The notes: generated from the sequence alone by a model not told the origin. A stretch of DNA of 64,000 nt from DASXAI01 sp963728985 (GCA_963728985.1 CAVSME010000003.1:434001-498000), one strand, 5' to 3'. Counted from the stretch's first letter, positions 7,684 to 15,486 are shown. Numbers and translations are program-made.

Positions 7684-8973
7684 TCAGTCTTTCGCGGCGC
7701 GGAAGCCGGCGTCGAGGTCGGCGAGGATGTCGTCGATCGACTCGAGCCCCACCGACAGCCGCACCAGCTCGGGCCGCACGCCCGTCGTGAGCTGCTCCTC
7801 GGGGTTGAGCTGGCTGTGCGTGGTCGACGCGGGATGGATGGCCAGGCTGCGCACGTCGCCGATGTTGGCCAGGTGGCTGTGCAGTTCGAGGCCTTCGATG
7901 AACTTCTTGCCGGCCTCGATGCCGCCCTGGATGCCGAACGAGATGATCGAGCCGGCCCCCTTGGGCGTGTACTTCTCGACCCGCGCGTGCCACGGGCTGG
8001 AGGCCAGCCCGGCGTAGTCGACCCATTCCACCTCGTCGCGGCCCTGCAGGAACTCGGCCACCGCCTGGGCGTTCTGGACGTGGCGGTCCATGCGCAGCGA
8101 CAGCGTCTCGAGGCCCTGGATGAACAGGAACGCGTTGAACGGGGACATGGCCGGGCCGAAGTCGCGCAGGCCCTGGATGCGCACCTTGGCGATGTAGGCG
8201 CCCGGACCGAGGGCCTCCCAGATCTTCAGGCCGTGGTAGCTCGGGTCGGGCTCGGTGAAGCTCTTGTGGCGGCCGCTGGCCCCGAAGTCGAACCCGCCGC
8301 TGTCGACGATGATGCCGCCGATCGACGTGCCGTGGCCCCCGATGAACTTGGTGGCGGAGTGAACGATGATGTCGACGCCGTGCTTGAACGGCTGGCACAG
8401 GTACGGCGTCGGCACGGTGTTGTCGATGATGACGGGGATGCCGTGCTCGTGGGCCACTGCAGTGACGCCTTCGAAGTCGAAGATGTCGTTCTTCGGGTTG
8501 CCGATCGACTCGCCGAAGAACGCCCGCGTGTTGGGTCGGATGGCGTTGCGCCAGCCGTCGAGGTCGTCGGCGTCCACGAACGACACCTCGATCCCGAACT
8601 TCGGCAACGTGTAGTGGAGGAGGTTGTACGTACCGCCGTACAGCGACGACGACGAGACCAGGTGGTCACCGGCCTCGGCCAGGTTGAGGAAGGCCAGCGT
8701 CTCGGCCGCCTGCCCGCTGGCGGTGGCCATCGCCCCCACGCCGCCCTCGAGGTCGGCGATGCGGGTCTCGAACACCGTCTGCGTGGGGTTCATGATCCGC
8801 GTGTAGATGTTGCCCGGCTCGGCCAACGAGAACAGGTTGGCGGCGTGCTGGGTATCGCGGAACACGTACGACGTCGTCTGGTAGATCGGCGTCGCCCTTG
8901 CCCCGGTGGTGGGGTCGGCCTCGGCGCCGGCGTGGATCTGGCGGGTCTCGAAGCCCCATCCCTTGTCGCTCAT
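7684..8973 (-). CDS. metY: O-acetylhomoserine sulfhydrylase (aminocarboxypropyltransferase)
   Basis: 429 residues, typical length. PLP enzyme of the Cys/Met metabolism family that makes homocysteine from O-acetylhomoserine and sulfide. Key segments: GFETRQIHAGAEAD and TGARATPIYQTTSYVF at the N-terminus, YTRIMNPTQTVFE, ASGQAAET, SSSLYGGTYNL, and DIIVHSATKFIGGHGTSIGG with the PLP lysine (SATK, about residue 213), then PGAYIAKVRIQ and TTHSQLNPEEQ near the C-terminus. The long HSATKFIGGHG form and the insert before it favour MetY over MetB or MetZ. Leaderless-type -10 box TAAGCT six bases before the ATG. It lies downstream of ilvC but has its own promoter. Confidence 0.95.
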   Translation of the reverse strand: MSDKGWGFETRQIHAGAEADPTTGARATPIYQTTSYVFRDTQHAANLFSLAEPGNIYTRIMNPTQTVFETRIADLEGGVGAMATASGQAAETLAFLNLAEAGDHLVSSSSLYGGTYNLLHYTLPKFGIEVSFVDADDLDGWRNAIRPNTRAFFGESIGNPKNDIFDFEGVTAVAHEHGIPVIIDNTVPTPYLCQPFKHGVDIIVHSATKFIGGHGTSIGGIIVDSGGFDFGASGRHKSFTEPDPSYHGLKIWEALGPGAYIAKVRIQGLRDFGPAMSPFNAFLFIQGLETLSLRMDRHVQNAQAVAEFLQGRDEVEWVDYAGLASSPWHARVEKYTPKGAGSIISFGIQGGIEAGKKFIEGLELHSHLANIGDVRSLAIHPASTTHSQLNPEEQLTTGVRPELVRLSVGLESIDDILADLDAGFRAAKD

Positions 8974-8979
8974 GAGGCG

Positions 8980-8985
8980 AGCTTA
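8980..8985 (-). promoter_or_regulatory. -10 box TAAGCT for metY
   Basis: On the minus strand TAAGCT lies 6 bases before the ATG at 8973. It falls in the 58-bp gap after ilvC, so metY can be transcribed separately without a 5' leader. Confidence 0.5.
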
Positions 8986-9031
8986 ATCTGACCGGACTGG
9001 TCGGGTTTCATGCTTCTCTGCGGCGCCACGG

Positions 9032-10075
9032 CTACTTCGTGGGTTGCTCACCGCCGGAGGCGTCGGCGACCTTGGTCTTGCCGGCCGAGATCCACGGCAT
9101 CATCGATCGCAGGCTGGCGCCGACCTGCTCGACGGGGTGCTTGCGCCCCTCTTCGCGCAAGGCGTTGAACTTGGCCCGGCCCGCCTCGGACTCGGCCACC
9201 CACTCCTCGGCGAATTTGCCGCTCGTGATCTCGCCGAGGATCTTCTTCATCTCGTCGCGCGTGGCCGACGTGATGATGCGCGGTCCCCGGGTCACGTCGC
9301 CGTACTCGGCGGTGTCGGAGATCGAGTAGCGCATGCCGGCGATGCCCTCCTCGTACATGAGATCGACGATGAGCTTCACCTCGTGGAGGCACTCGAAGTA
9401 CGCCATCTCGGGCTGGTAGCCGGCGTCGACCAGCGTCTCGAACCCGGCCTGCACCAGCGACGTGAGGCCGCCGCACAGCACGACCTGCTCGCCGAACAGA
9501 TCGGTCTCGGTCTCCTCGGCGAAGGTGGTCTCCAGCACGCCGGCGCGGGCGCCGCCAATGGCGGCGGCGTACGACAGCGCCAGCTCCTTGGCCTTGCCGG
9601 TGGCGTCCTGGGCCACGGCGATGAGCGCAGGCACGCCACCGCCCTCCACGTACGTGCGCCGCACCAGGTGGCCGGGACCCTTCGGGGCGATCATGATCAC
9701 GTCGACGCCTTCCGGCGGGGTGATGCGCCCGAAGCGGATGTTGAAGCCGTGGGCGAAGGCGACGGCGTCGCCGGGCGACAGGTTCGGGGCGATGTCGGCG
9801 TCGTAGACGCGCTTCTGCTCGGTGTCGGGCAGCAGGATCATGATGACGTCGGCCTCGGCCGAGGCATCGGCCACCGACAGCACCCGCAGCCCCTCGGACT
9901 CCGCCTTGGCCTTCGACGACGACCCGTCGCGCAGGCCCACGCGGACGTCGACGCCCGAGTCACGCAGGTTCAGCGCGTGGGCGTGGCCCTGAGAGCCGTA
10001 GCCGATCACGGCGACCTTGCGACCCTGGATGAGCGACCGATCGGCGTCGGCTTCGTAGTACACGGTGGCGGCCAT
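9032..10075 (-). CDS. ilvC: Ketol-acid reductoisomerase (class I)
   Basis: 347 residues, the usual class I length. Isomerises and reduces acetolactate and acetohydroxybutyrate with NADPH, the second shared step of valine and isoleucine synthesis. The N-terminus carries the Rossmann motif VAVIGYGSQGHAHALNL, followed by LRDGSSSKAKAE where phosphate of the cofactor binds. The catalytic C-terminal helical domain contains AEETETDLFGEQ with the Mg-binding Asp/Glu, and FECLHEVKLIVDLMYE. The start ATG directly follows the ilvN stop, so ilvB, ilvN and ilvC form one operon controlled by the attenuator upstream of ilvB. Confidence 0.98.
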   Translation of the reverse strand: MAATVYYEADADRSLIQGRKVAVIGYGSQGHAHALNLRDSGVDVRVGLRDGSSSKAKAESEGLRVLSVADASAEADVIMILLPDTEQKRVYDADIAPNLSPGDAVAFAHGFNIRFGRITPPEGVDVIMIAPKGPGHLVRRTYVEGGGVPALIAVAQDATGKAKELALSYAAAIGGARAGVLETTFAEETETDLFGEQVVLCGGLTSLVQAGFETLVDAGYQPEMAYFECLHEVKLIVDLMYEEGIAGMRYSISDTAEYGDVTRGPRIITSATRDEMKKILGEITSGKFAEEWVAESEAGRAKFNALREEGRKHPVEQVGASLRSMMPWISAGKTKVADASGGEQPTK

Positions 10076-10603
10076 TCAGCTTGCCTTTCCCTTCAGGGCC
10101 CGGAGGCGCCCACTCTCACGTTCGAGCTTCGGCAGGGCGATGCGGCCCGTGCGCTGGAGCTCCACGATGCCATAGCCACGCAGCAATTCTTCGAAGTCGT
10201 CGAGCTTGTCCGGCGCGCCTTCGAGCGACACGGTGATGGCGCCCTGGCCGACGGCGAGGATCTTCCCCTCGAAGATCTGCACCAGCTCCACCACTTGGCC
10301 GCGCGTCTCGGCGTCGGCCCGCACGGTGGCGAGGAAGAGCTCGCGCTCGACGGAGCTGCTCGGGTCGAGCTCGGAGATCTTCACCACGTCGATCAGCTTG
10401 AAGAGCTGCTTCACGATCTGCTCGAGGGTGGCCGACTCCACGTCGGCGACGATGGTGATGCGGCTGAAGCGCTCGTCCTCGCTGGGTGCTACGGCGAGGG
10501 AGAAGATGTTGTAGCCCCGGCGGGCGAACAGCGACGCCACCCGGGCCAGCACGCCGGCCCGGTTCTCGACGAGGACGGACAGGATGTGGTGCTTGGTGGT
10601 CAT
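10076..10603 (-). CDS. ilvN: Acetolactate synthase regulatory (small) subunit
   Basis: 175 residues. Regulatory partner of IlvB that confers valine feedback inhibition. An N-terminal ACT domain begins at once (HHILSVLVENRAGVLARVASLFARRGYN; key residues N, G and the RRGYN turn), followed by a second ACT-like domain (ELFLATVRADAETR, LVQIFEGKILAVG, ELLRGYGIVELQRTGR). ATG 10603 is chosen although the frame is open upstream, because the ACT domain starts right after it. The start overlaps, by ATGA, the stop of a 33-codon mini-ORF that fills the gap to ilvB. The stop touches the ilvC start. Confidence 0.97.
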   Translation of the reverse strand: MTTKHHILSVLVENRAGVLARVASLFARRGYNIFSLAVAPSEDERFSRITIVADVESATLEQIVKQLFKLIDVVKISELDPSSSVERELFLATVRADAETRGQVVELVQIFEGKILAVGQGAITVSLEGAPDKLDDFEELLRGYGIVELQRTGRIALPKLERESGRLRALKGKAS

Positions 10604-10701
10604 GACGTTGTGCTCCAGCGTGAGTGGGACCCGCCGAGGGAAGCGCCAGCGATGAGGCGGAGTCGAGCGGAGGCGAGCGCAGCGAAGACGAGCGAGACCA
10701 T
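10600..10701 (-). CDS. Intercistronic mini-ORF coupling ilvB to ilvN (33 codons)
   Basis: The ATG at 10701 overlaps the ilvB stop (TGATG), and the TGA overlaps the ilvN start (ATGA). The product would be a hydrophobic/basic peptide containing SARLRLIAGASLGGS. A related mini-ORF with the same core fills the gatC-gatA gap. Whether the peptide itself matters is unknown; the layout would keep ribosomes moving from ilvB to ilvN. It lies in a 71-bp dispersed repeat, so the frame may be incidental. Confidence 0.4.
   Translation of the reverse strand: MVSLVFAALASARLRLIAGASLGGSHSRWSTTS
10631..10701 (-). repeat. Dispersed intercistronic repeat, copy in ilvB-ilvN gap
   Basis: 71 bp, nearly identical to 25587-25648 between gatC and gatA in the same orientation. 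The copies differ by a few substitutions and by one in-frame 9-base insertion (GAGCGCAGC on the plus strand) here. Confidence 0.85.
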
Positions 10702-12431
10702 CAACGGAGCAGCTCCTTCGACTGGCCGTCGGGCAGGACGAGGTCGTCGTTGCCCATCCCCGCCGGCACCATGGGGAAGACCTTCTCGCGGGCGTCGACC
10801 CGGAACTCGAGGACCACGGGGCGATCATCGATCTCGTTGGCCTTGTCGATCGCCGGCTGGACCTCCTCGGGCGACTCGACCCGGATGCCGATGCAGCCCA
10901 TGGCCGCCGCCCACCCGACGTAGTCGGGCAGGTCGGGCGACAGGTACACCTCGCTGTAGCGCTCGTCGTAGAACATCTCCTGCCACTGGCGCACCATGCC
11001 GAGGTAGGAGTTGTTCAGGATGGCCACCTTGATGGGGATGCGCTCGGTGGACGCCGTCACCAGCTCCTGTGCCGTCATCTGGAAGCAGCCGTCGCCGTCG
11101 ACCGCCCACACCGTGCGATCGGGCCGGCCCACCTTGGCGCCGATGGCGGCCGGCACCGAGAACCCCATCGTGCCGAGGCCGCCGGAGTTCACCCACGTGT
11201 AGGGCTCGTCGAAGCGCCAGTACTGCGACGACCACATCTGGTGCTGCCCGACGCCCGAGACGAGGATCGTGCCCTCGGGCGCCGAGTCCCGCAGGACCTC
11301 CAGGCAGAACTGCGGCTTGAGCGCCTCGCCCGGTTCCGACTGCTCGTAGTGGTACGGGAACAGCTCCCGCCACCCGGAGATGCGTGACTTCCACGCGCTG
11401 GTGTCGGCCTGGACGGTGCCGCCGGCCTGCAGGTGGCGGATCTCCCGCACCAGCGCCTCGATCACGAGGCGGCAGTCGCCCACGATGGGCACGTCGGGCC
11501 GGCGCACCTTGCCCTGCTCGGCCGGATCGATGTCGACGTGGATGACCTTGGCCTCCGGCGCGAACGCGCTCACCTTGCCCGTCACCCGGTCGTCGAAGCG
11601 GGAACCGAGAGCGATGAGCAGATCGGCCTTCTGTAGCGCGGTGACGGCGGTGGCGTTGCCGTGCATGCCCGGCATGCCCAGGCACAGCGGGTGCGAGTCA
11701 GGGAACGCGCCCCGGGCCATCAGCGTGGTGACTACGTGGATGCCGGTCAGCTCGGCCAGCTCCCGCAGCGCCTCGGCGGCACGGGCCTTGAGGATGCCGC
11801 CGCCGGCGTAGATGACCGGGCGCTCGCTGGCCAGGATGAGCTTGGCCGCCTCCCGGATCATGCGCGGGTGGCCCTTGGTGGTGGGCTTGTACCCGGGCAG
11901 ATCCACGCCGTCGGGCCAGTACCAGTCCATCGTCGCCTGGAGGACGTCCTTGGGCACGTCGACCAGCACGGGACCGGGGCGACCCGTCGTGGCGATGTGG
12001 AACGCCTCCCGGATGATGCGGGGCAGCTCGTCGGCGCTCATCACCAGCTCGTTGTGCTTGGTGACCGAGCGGGTGATGCCGACGGTGTCGCACTCCTGGA
12101 ACGCGTCGGTGCCGATGGCGGTGGTGGGCACCTGGCCCGTGATGGCGACCATCGGGACCGAGTCCATGTAGGCGTCGCACAGCGGGGTGACGAGGTTGGT
12201 GGCGGCCGGGCCCGACGTCACCATGGCCACCCCGGGGCGCCCGGTCACGTGGGCGTAGCCCTCGGCCATGTGGCCGGCGCCCTGCTCGTGGCGCACCAGG
12301 ATGTGGCGGATCGAAGAGTCGAGCAGCGGGTCGTAGGCCGGGAGGATGCAACCGCCCGGCAAGCCGAACATGACCTCGACGCCTTCCATCTCCAGGCTCT
12401 TGATGAGGGCTTGCGCCCCGGTGAGCTTCAT
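10701..12431 (-). CDS. ilvB: Acetolactate synthase catalytic (large) subunit
   Basis: 576 residues. ThDP-dependent enzyme joining two pyruvates (or pyruvate and 2-oxobutyrate), the first common step of branched-chain amino-acid synthesis. The N-terminal ThDP pyrimidine domain has EGVEVMFGLPGGCILPAYD with the conserved Glu contact just after, and HEQGAGHMAEGYA. The central FAD-type domain follows. The C-terminal pyrophosphate domain has the metal motif GDGCFQMTAQELVTA...NNSYLGMVRQWQ. Starts at ATG 12431 behind the Shine-Dalgarno-like CAGGAGAA. First structural gene of the ilvBNC operon; its 5' leader encodes an 11-residue peptide followed by a terminator hairpin. Confidence 0.98.
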   Translation of the reverse strand: MKLTGAQALIKSLEMEGVEVMFGLPGGCILPAYDPLLDSSIRHILVRHEQGAGHMAEGYAHVTGRPGVAMVTSGPAATNLVTPLCDAYMDSVPMVAITGQVPTTAIGTDAFQECDTVGITRSVTKHNELVMSADELPRIIREAFHIATTGRPGPVLVDVPKDVLQATMDWYWPDGVDLPGYKPTTKGHPRMIREAAKLILASERPVIYAGGGILKARAAEALRELAELTGIHVVTTLMARGAFPDSHPLCLGMPGMHGNATAVTALQKADLLIALGSRFDDRVTGKVSAFAPEAKVIHVDIDPAEQGKVRRPDVPIVGDCRLVIEALVREIRHLQAGGTVQADTSAWKSRISGWRELFPYHYEQSEPGEALKPQFCLEVLRDSAPEGTILVSGVGQHQMWSSQYWRFDEPYTWVNSGGLGTMGFSVPAAIGAKVGRPDRTVWAVDGDGCFQMTAQELVTASTERIPIKVAILNNSYLGMVRQWQEMFYDERYSEVYLSPDLPDYVGWAAAMGCIGIRVESPEEVQPAIDKANEIDDRPVVLEFRVDAREKVFPMVPAGMGNDDLVLPDGQSKELLR

Positions 12432-12458
12432 TGGCGGTTCTCCTGGTGGGGACGGGGT

Positions 12459-12494
12459 GAAAAACGAAACGACCTGCCGTTCAACGGCAGGTCG
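12459..12494 (-). terminator. Attenuator terminator in the ilvB leader
   Basis: On the minus strand the perfect inverted repeat CGACCTGCCGTT/AACGGCAGGTCG (12494-12470) is followed by TTTCGTTTTT (12468-12459). This is a classic intrinsic terminator placed between the leader peptide and ilvB, so it would act as the off-switch of attenuation. Confidence 0.85.
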
Positions 12495-12498
12495 AGGG

Positions 12499-12522
12499 GC
12501 GCACGCGGCAGAGCCGGTGCGC
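12499..12522 (-). promoter_or_regulatory. Leader hairpin between ilvB leader peptide and terminator
   Basis: The arms GCGCAC and GTGCGC enclose an inner CGGC-TCT-GCCG stem (minus-strand reading). It begins directly after the leader peptide stop. In an attenuation model it would be the protector or pause hairpin; pairing with the terminator strand was not computed. Confidence 0.6.
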
Positions 12523-12558
12523 CTAGGTGATGAGTACGAGAAGGGTCCGAGGAGCCAT
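12523..12558 (-). CDS. ilvB operon leader peptide, MAPRTLLVLIT
   Basis: Eleven codons, ATG to TAG. Five of the last six residues are Leu, Leu, Val, Leu, Ile, followed by Thr, which are exactly the amino acids whose supply the downstream operon controls. A hairpin follows at once and a perfect intrinsic terminator comes before ilvB. This is the arrangement of transcription attenuation by ribosome stalling, known for ilvB leaders of other actinobacteria. The peptide is probably translated from a leaderless mRNA (TACAGT nine bases before the ATG). Confidence 0.88.
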   Translation of the reverse strand: MAPRTLLVLIT

Positions 12559-12567
12559 CAGCCCGAC

Positions 12568-12573
12568 ACTGTA
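12568..12573 (-). promoter_or_regulatory. -10 box TACAGT of the ilvBNC operon
   Basis: TACAGT on the minus strand lies 9 bases before the leader-peptide ATG at 12558, so the transcript would begin at or very near that ATG. Confidence 0.55.
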
Positions 12574-12601
12574 CGCCGCTGGGCGCCGGGAGCCAAGCCG
12601 T

Positions 12602-12607
12602 TAGAGT
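12602..12607 (+). promoter_or_regulatory. -10 box TAGAGT for the small membrane protein gene
   Basis: TAGAGT lies 9 bases before GTG 12617. It is divergent to the ilv promoter, with the two -10 boxes about 30 bp apart. Confidence 0.45.
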
Positions 12608-12616
12608 TCAGCGTTC

Positions 12617-13057
12617 GTGCCGGGACCGATCAACACCCGCGAGGTCATCCTCGAGAAGGTCCAGCCGCTGCTGGAGCCCGACGAGGTCGTCGCTCACGTC
12701 GTGAAGGCGGTCGAGGGTCCACCCCGCTGGGTGGCGCTGCTGCTGGCGCTGATCGTCGGCATCGGCGTCAGCATCTTGATCCTGGTGCCATTCCTCGGCT
12801 TCCCGCTGTTCGTCCTCGTGTACATGGGCGCCTACCAGCGCCGGCTGATCCTGGCCACTGACCAGGCGCTGGTGCTCGTCGGCTGCGGGCGGTTCCGGTT
12901 CACGCCGAAGAAGATCCTCTCCCGGCTCGACATCGAGACCCCGATCGGGCCCCTCACGGGGATCTTCCTGCGCACCGAGCTCGACGGGCGCCGGCTCTAC
13001 ATCACCCCGCGCACGGTGCAGGAGGTGGCGGCGGCCGACGCCGACATCGAGGAATAA
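12617..13057 (+). CDS. Small membrane protein with possible PH-like domain
   Basis: 146 residues. A hydrophilic N-terminus of about 40 residues leads into a long hydrophobic stretch (VALLLALIVGIGVSILILVP then FLGFPLFVLVYMGAY, about residues 42-75), which could be two closely packed helices. The remainder (RRLILATDQALVLVG, PKKILSRLDIETPI, LYITPRTVQEV) has the alternating beta pattern of bacterial PH-like (bPH2) domains. The family is not certain. GTG 12617 is supported by the -10 box nine bases upstream. It lies alone between the ilvB leader and a convergent flavoprotein gene, so its role is not known. Confidence 0.6.
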   Translation: MPGPINTREVILEKVQPLLEPDEVVAHVVKAVEGPPRWVALLLALIVGIGVSILILVPFLGFPLFVLVYMGAYQRRLILATDQALVLVGCGRFRFTPKKILSRLDIETPIGPLTGIFLRTELDGRRLYITPRTVQEVAAADADIEE

Positions 13058-13082
13058 CCCGCGAAATGATGCGCGATCTGCC

Positions 13083-13111
13083 ACGCATACCGGGTTGAGG
13101 CGCGTCAGTTC
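13083..13111. repeat. 29-bp repeat spanning a stop codon, copy 1
   Basis: Core CGCATACCGGGTTGAGG followed by CGCGTCAGTTC. It differs by one base from 61094-61122. In both copies the TGA stop and last Asn codon (AACTGA) of the minus-strand gene lie inside the repeat, and both junctions are convergent. Confidence 0.75.
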
Positions 13112-13743
13112 CAGAGCTGGGTGGCGTAGGCGTCTTCCAGTGCGGCTGCGGTGCGGTGGCCGCCGGGGTCGCCCTCGATGCCGGCGTGGTCCACGAGCAT
13201 GCACGCCACCGTCGGCATCCCCGACAGATCGGGCCATCCGTCGGGCTCCCACAGGTTCGAGCGCCGCAGCGCCTTGGCGCAGTGGATGAACGCCTCCTGC
13301 ACGGCGACGCCGAGCACGACCTTGGGGCGCTTGCCGTCCACCGAGCACAGGTCGAGCATCTCGGGATCGTTGATCACGTAGCCCTGGCCGTTGACCCGCA
13401 GCGTCTCCCCCAGCCCGGGGATGAGGAAGATCAGCCCGATGGCCGGATTGCCGAGCAGGTTGCGGTAGCCGTCGACGCGCCCGTTGCCCGGCAGCTCGCC
13501 GAACGCCAAGCGGTGCTCGTCCAGCACGGTCACGAACCCGGGCGGGCCGCCCTTGGGCGACACGTCGCCGGTGCCGTCGGAGTTGGTCGTGCCCACGAGC
13601 ACGAACGGGGCATGGGCGATGAACTGCTGGCAGTTGTCGTCGAGATGGTCGATCTGCTTGTCGCGCGCCCGCTGGTGGGGCGGCCGGATGATCTCGCGCA
13701 GCTCGTCCTCGTCGCGGAGGATGCCGGCAAACGGTTCGGTCAT
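13105..13743 (-). CDS. FMN-binding pyridoxamine 5'-phosphate oxidase-like protein (MSMEG_1061 type)
   Basis: 212 residues. A split-barrel flavoprotein, presumably a dimer using FMN or F420. Diagnostic segments are FIAHAPFVLVGTTNSDGTGD with VSPKGGPPGFV, RLAFGELPGNGR and RNLLGNPAIGLIFLIPG. These match the MSMEG_1061-type subgroup of PPOX-like proteins, whose substrate is unknown. ATG 13743 lies two bases after the ilvD stop, so the gene is co-transcribed with ilvD. The stop codon lies within a 29-bp repeat shared with another locus. Confidence 0.85.
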   Translation of the reverse strand: MTEPFAGILRDEDELREIIRPPHQRARDKQIDHLDDNCQQFIAHAPFVLVGTTNSDGTGDVSPKGGPPGFVTVLDEHRLAFGELPGNGRVDGYRNLLGNPAIGLIFLIPGLGETLRVNGQGYVINDPEMLDLCSVDGKRPKVVLGVAVQEAFIHCAKALRRSNLWEPDGWPDLSGMPTVACMLVDHAGIEGDPGGHRTAAALEDAYATQLWN

Positions 13744-13745
13744 GG

Positions 13746-15437
13746 TCACCCCGGGTTGGTGATGGCGCCGTGGTCGGCGCCGCCGACAAGACGGGCGTAC
13801 TTGGCCAGTACGCCGGAGGTGTAGCGGGGCGGGTTGGGCACCCAGCCCTGGCGGCGGTTCGCCAGCTCGGCCTCGTCGACGAGGAGGTCGAGAGCCTTGG
13901 CGTGCACGTCGATGCGGATGCGGTCGTCGTCGCGCACGTAGGCGATCGGCCCGGCGTCGACCGCCTCGGGGGCCACGTGGCCGATGCAGAAGCCCCACGT
14001 GCCGCCGGAGAAGCGGCCGTCGGTGATCAGCGCGCAGTCGCCGCCCCGTCCGGCGCCCTTCAGCGCGCCGGTGACGGCCAGCATCTCCCGCATGCCGGGG
14101 CCGCCCTTGGGCCCCTCGTAGCGGATCACCAGCACCGTCCCGGGCTGGATCTTGCCGGCCAGGATGTCCTGCAGCGCCCCCTCCTCGCCGTCGTACACAC
14201 GCGCCGGGCCCTCGAACGACAGCTGGTCGTGGCTCAGGCCGGCCACCTTCACGACCGACCCGTTCGGCGCCAGCGAACCCCGCAGCACGACGATGCCGCC
14301 CTCGGCGTGGATGGGCGCGTCGAGCGGGTGCACGACCACCCCATCGGGACCGGGCGGGTCGATCTCGGCCAGGTTCTCGGCCACGGTCTTGCCCGTCACG
14401 GTGAGGCAGTCCCCGTGCAGGAGGCCGGCATCGAGGAGGTGCTTCATGACCACGGGCACGCCGCCGACACGGTCGAGGTCGGTCATGTGGAACTTGCCGC
14501 CCGGCTTCATGTCGGCGATGTTGGGCACGCGCGCCGCGATCCGGTTGAAGTCGTCGAGGTCGAGCGCCACCCGGGCCTCGTTGGCGATGGCCATCAGGTG
14601 GAGCACGGCGTTGGTGGAGCCGCCGAGGGCGTTGGTGATGGCGATGGCGTTCTCGAACGCCTCCTTCGTCATGATCTGGCGGGGCGTGATCCCGAGCTCC
14701 AGCATCCGCACCACGGCCCGCCCAGCCTCACGGGCGTCGTCCTCGCGGCGGCGATCCACGGCGGGCGGTGACGCCGAGCCGGGCAGGCTCAGGCCGATGG
14801 CCTCGGCGATCGACGACATGGTGTTGGCGGTGAACATGCCGCCGCAGGCGCCCTCGCCCGGGCACGCCCGCCGCTCCACCTCGTAGAGCTCCTCCTCGGT
14901 GATGGCTCCCGTGGCGCATGCACCGATGGCCTCGAAGACGCTCGTGATGTCGAGCGACTTGCCGTTGTAGTTCCCCGGCAGGATCGAGCCGTTGTAGACG
15001 AAGACCGACGGCAGGTCGAGGCGGGCGGCCGCCATCAGCATGGCCGGGATGCTCTTGTCGCACCCCGCCAGGCCGACGAAGCCGTCGAAGCGCTCGGCGT
15101 GCATGACGCACTCGACCGAGTCGGTGATCACCTCCCGTGACACCAGCGAGGCTCGCATGCCCTCGTGGCCCATGGAGATGCCGTCGGACACGGTGATGGT
15201 CCCGAACTCCATCGGGAACCCGCCGGCGGCGCGCACACCTTTCTTCGTGGACTCGGCCAGCTTGCGCAGGGTGAGGTTGCAGGGCGTCACCTCGTTCCAG
15301 GCCGACGCCACGCCGATCTGGGGCTTGTCCCAGTCGTCGTCGGTCATCCCGACGGCTCGCAGCATCGCTCGGGACGCCGACTTCTCGATGCCGGTGGTGA
15401 CGTCGTGGGACCGAAGCTTCAACGACCGTTCGGGCAT
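13746..15437 (-). CDS. ilvD: Dihydroxy-acid dehydratase
   Basis: 563 residues. Dehydrates 2,3-dihydroxy-isovalerate and the isoleucine analogue using an Fe-S cluster and Mg. Characteristic are LKLRSHDVTTGIEKSASRAM, TPCNLTL, GISMGHEGMRASLVSREVI and AGCDKSIPAMLMAAARL (CDK motif; the Lys is carbamylated in the family), PGEGACGGMFTANTM with the second cluster cysteine, and DGRFSGGTWGFCIGHVAPEA. It starts at ATG 15437 behind the -10 box TAGCGT, seven bases upstream, so it is leaderless. It lies 1.3 kb from ilvBNC but is transcribed separately, and continues into the flavoprotein gene. Confidence 0.98.
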   Translation of the reverse strand: MPERSLKLRSHDVTTGIEKSASRAMLRAVGMTDDDWDKPQIGVASAWNEVTPCNLTLRKLAESTKKGVRAAGGFPMEFGTITVSDGISMGHEGMRASLVSREVITDSVECVMHAERFDGFVGLAGCDKSIPAMLMAAARLDLPSVFVYNGSILPGNYNGKSLDITSVFEAIGACATGAITEEELYEVERRACPGEGACGGMFTANTMSSIAEAIGLSLPGSASPPAVDRRREDDAREAGRAVVRMLELGITPRQIMTKEAFENAIAITNALGGSTNAVLHLMAIANEARVALDLDDFNRIAARVPNIADMKPGGKFHMTDLDRVGGVPVVMKHLLDAGLLHGDCLTVTGKTVAENLAEIDPPGPDGVVVHPLDAPIHAEGGIVVLRGSLAPNGSVVKVAGLSHDQLSFEGPARVYDGEEGALQDILAGKIQPGTVLVIRYEGPKGGPGMREMLAVTGALKGAGRGGDCALITDGRFSGGTWGFCIGHVAPEAVDAGPIAYVRDDDRIRIDVHAKALDLLVDEAELANRRQGWVPNPPRYTSGVLAKYARLVGGADHGAITNPG

Positions 15438-15444
15438 GTCGGGG

Positions 15445-15450
15445 ACGCTA
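15445..15450 (-). promoter_or_regulatory. -10 box TAGCGT for ilvD
   Basis: TAGCGT on the minus strand lies 7 bases before the ilvD ATG at 15437, the leaderless layout. Confidence 0.55.
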
Positions 15451-15480
15451 GCCCGACGACCGGCGACCGGGGCCGGTAGA

Positions 15481-15486
15481 TAGCTT
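15481..15486 (+). promoter_or_regulatory. -10 box TAGCTT upstream of the ABC cluster
   Basis: TAGCTT lies 9 bases before a GTG at 15496 that begins an upstream ORF ending next to the ABC ATPase ATG. This GTG was probably the original start of the ATPase gene. Confidence 0.5.

Noticed and set aside
7645..8991. 448-residue plus-strand frame opposite metY
   Set aside because: It is the mirror frame of metY with low-complexity composition; metY has all family motifs.
9044..11032. 662-residue plus-strand frame opposite ilvC and ilvN
   Set aside because: No recognisable domain; it is a shadow of three intact ilv genes.
12608..13789. 393-residue minus-strand frame spanning the small membrane protein and the PPOX gene
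   Set aside because: Its second half is antisense to the membrane protein. The PPOX motifs are in another frame.
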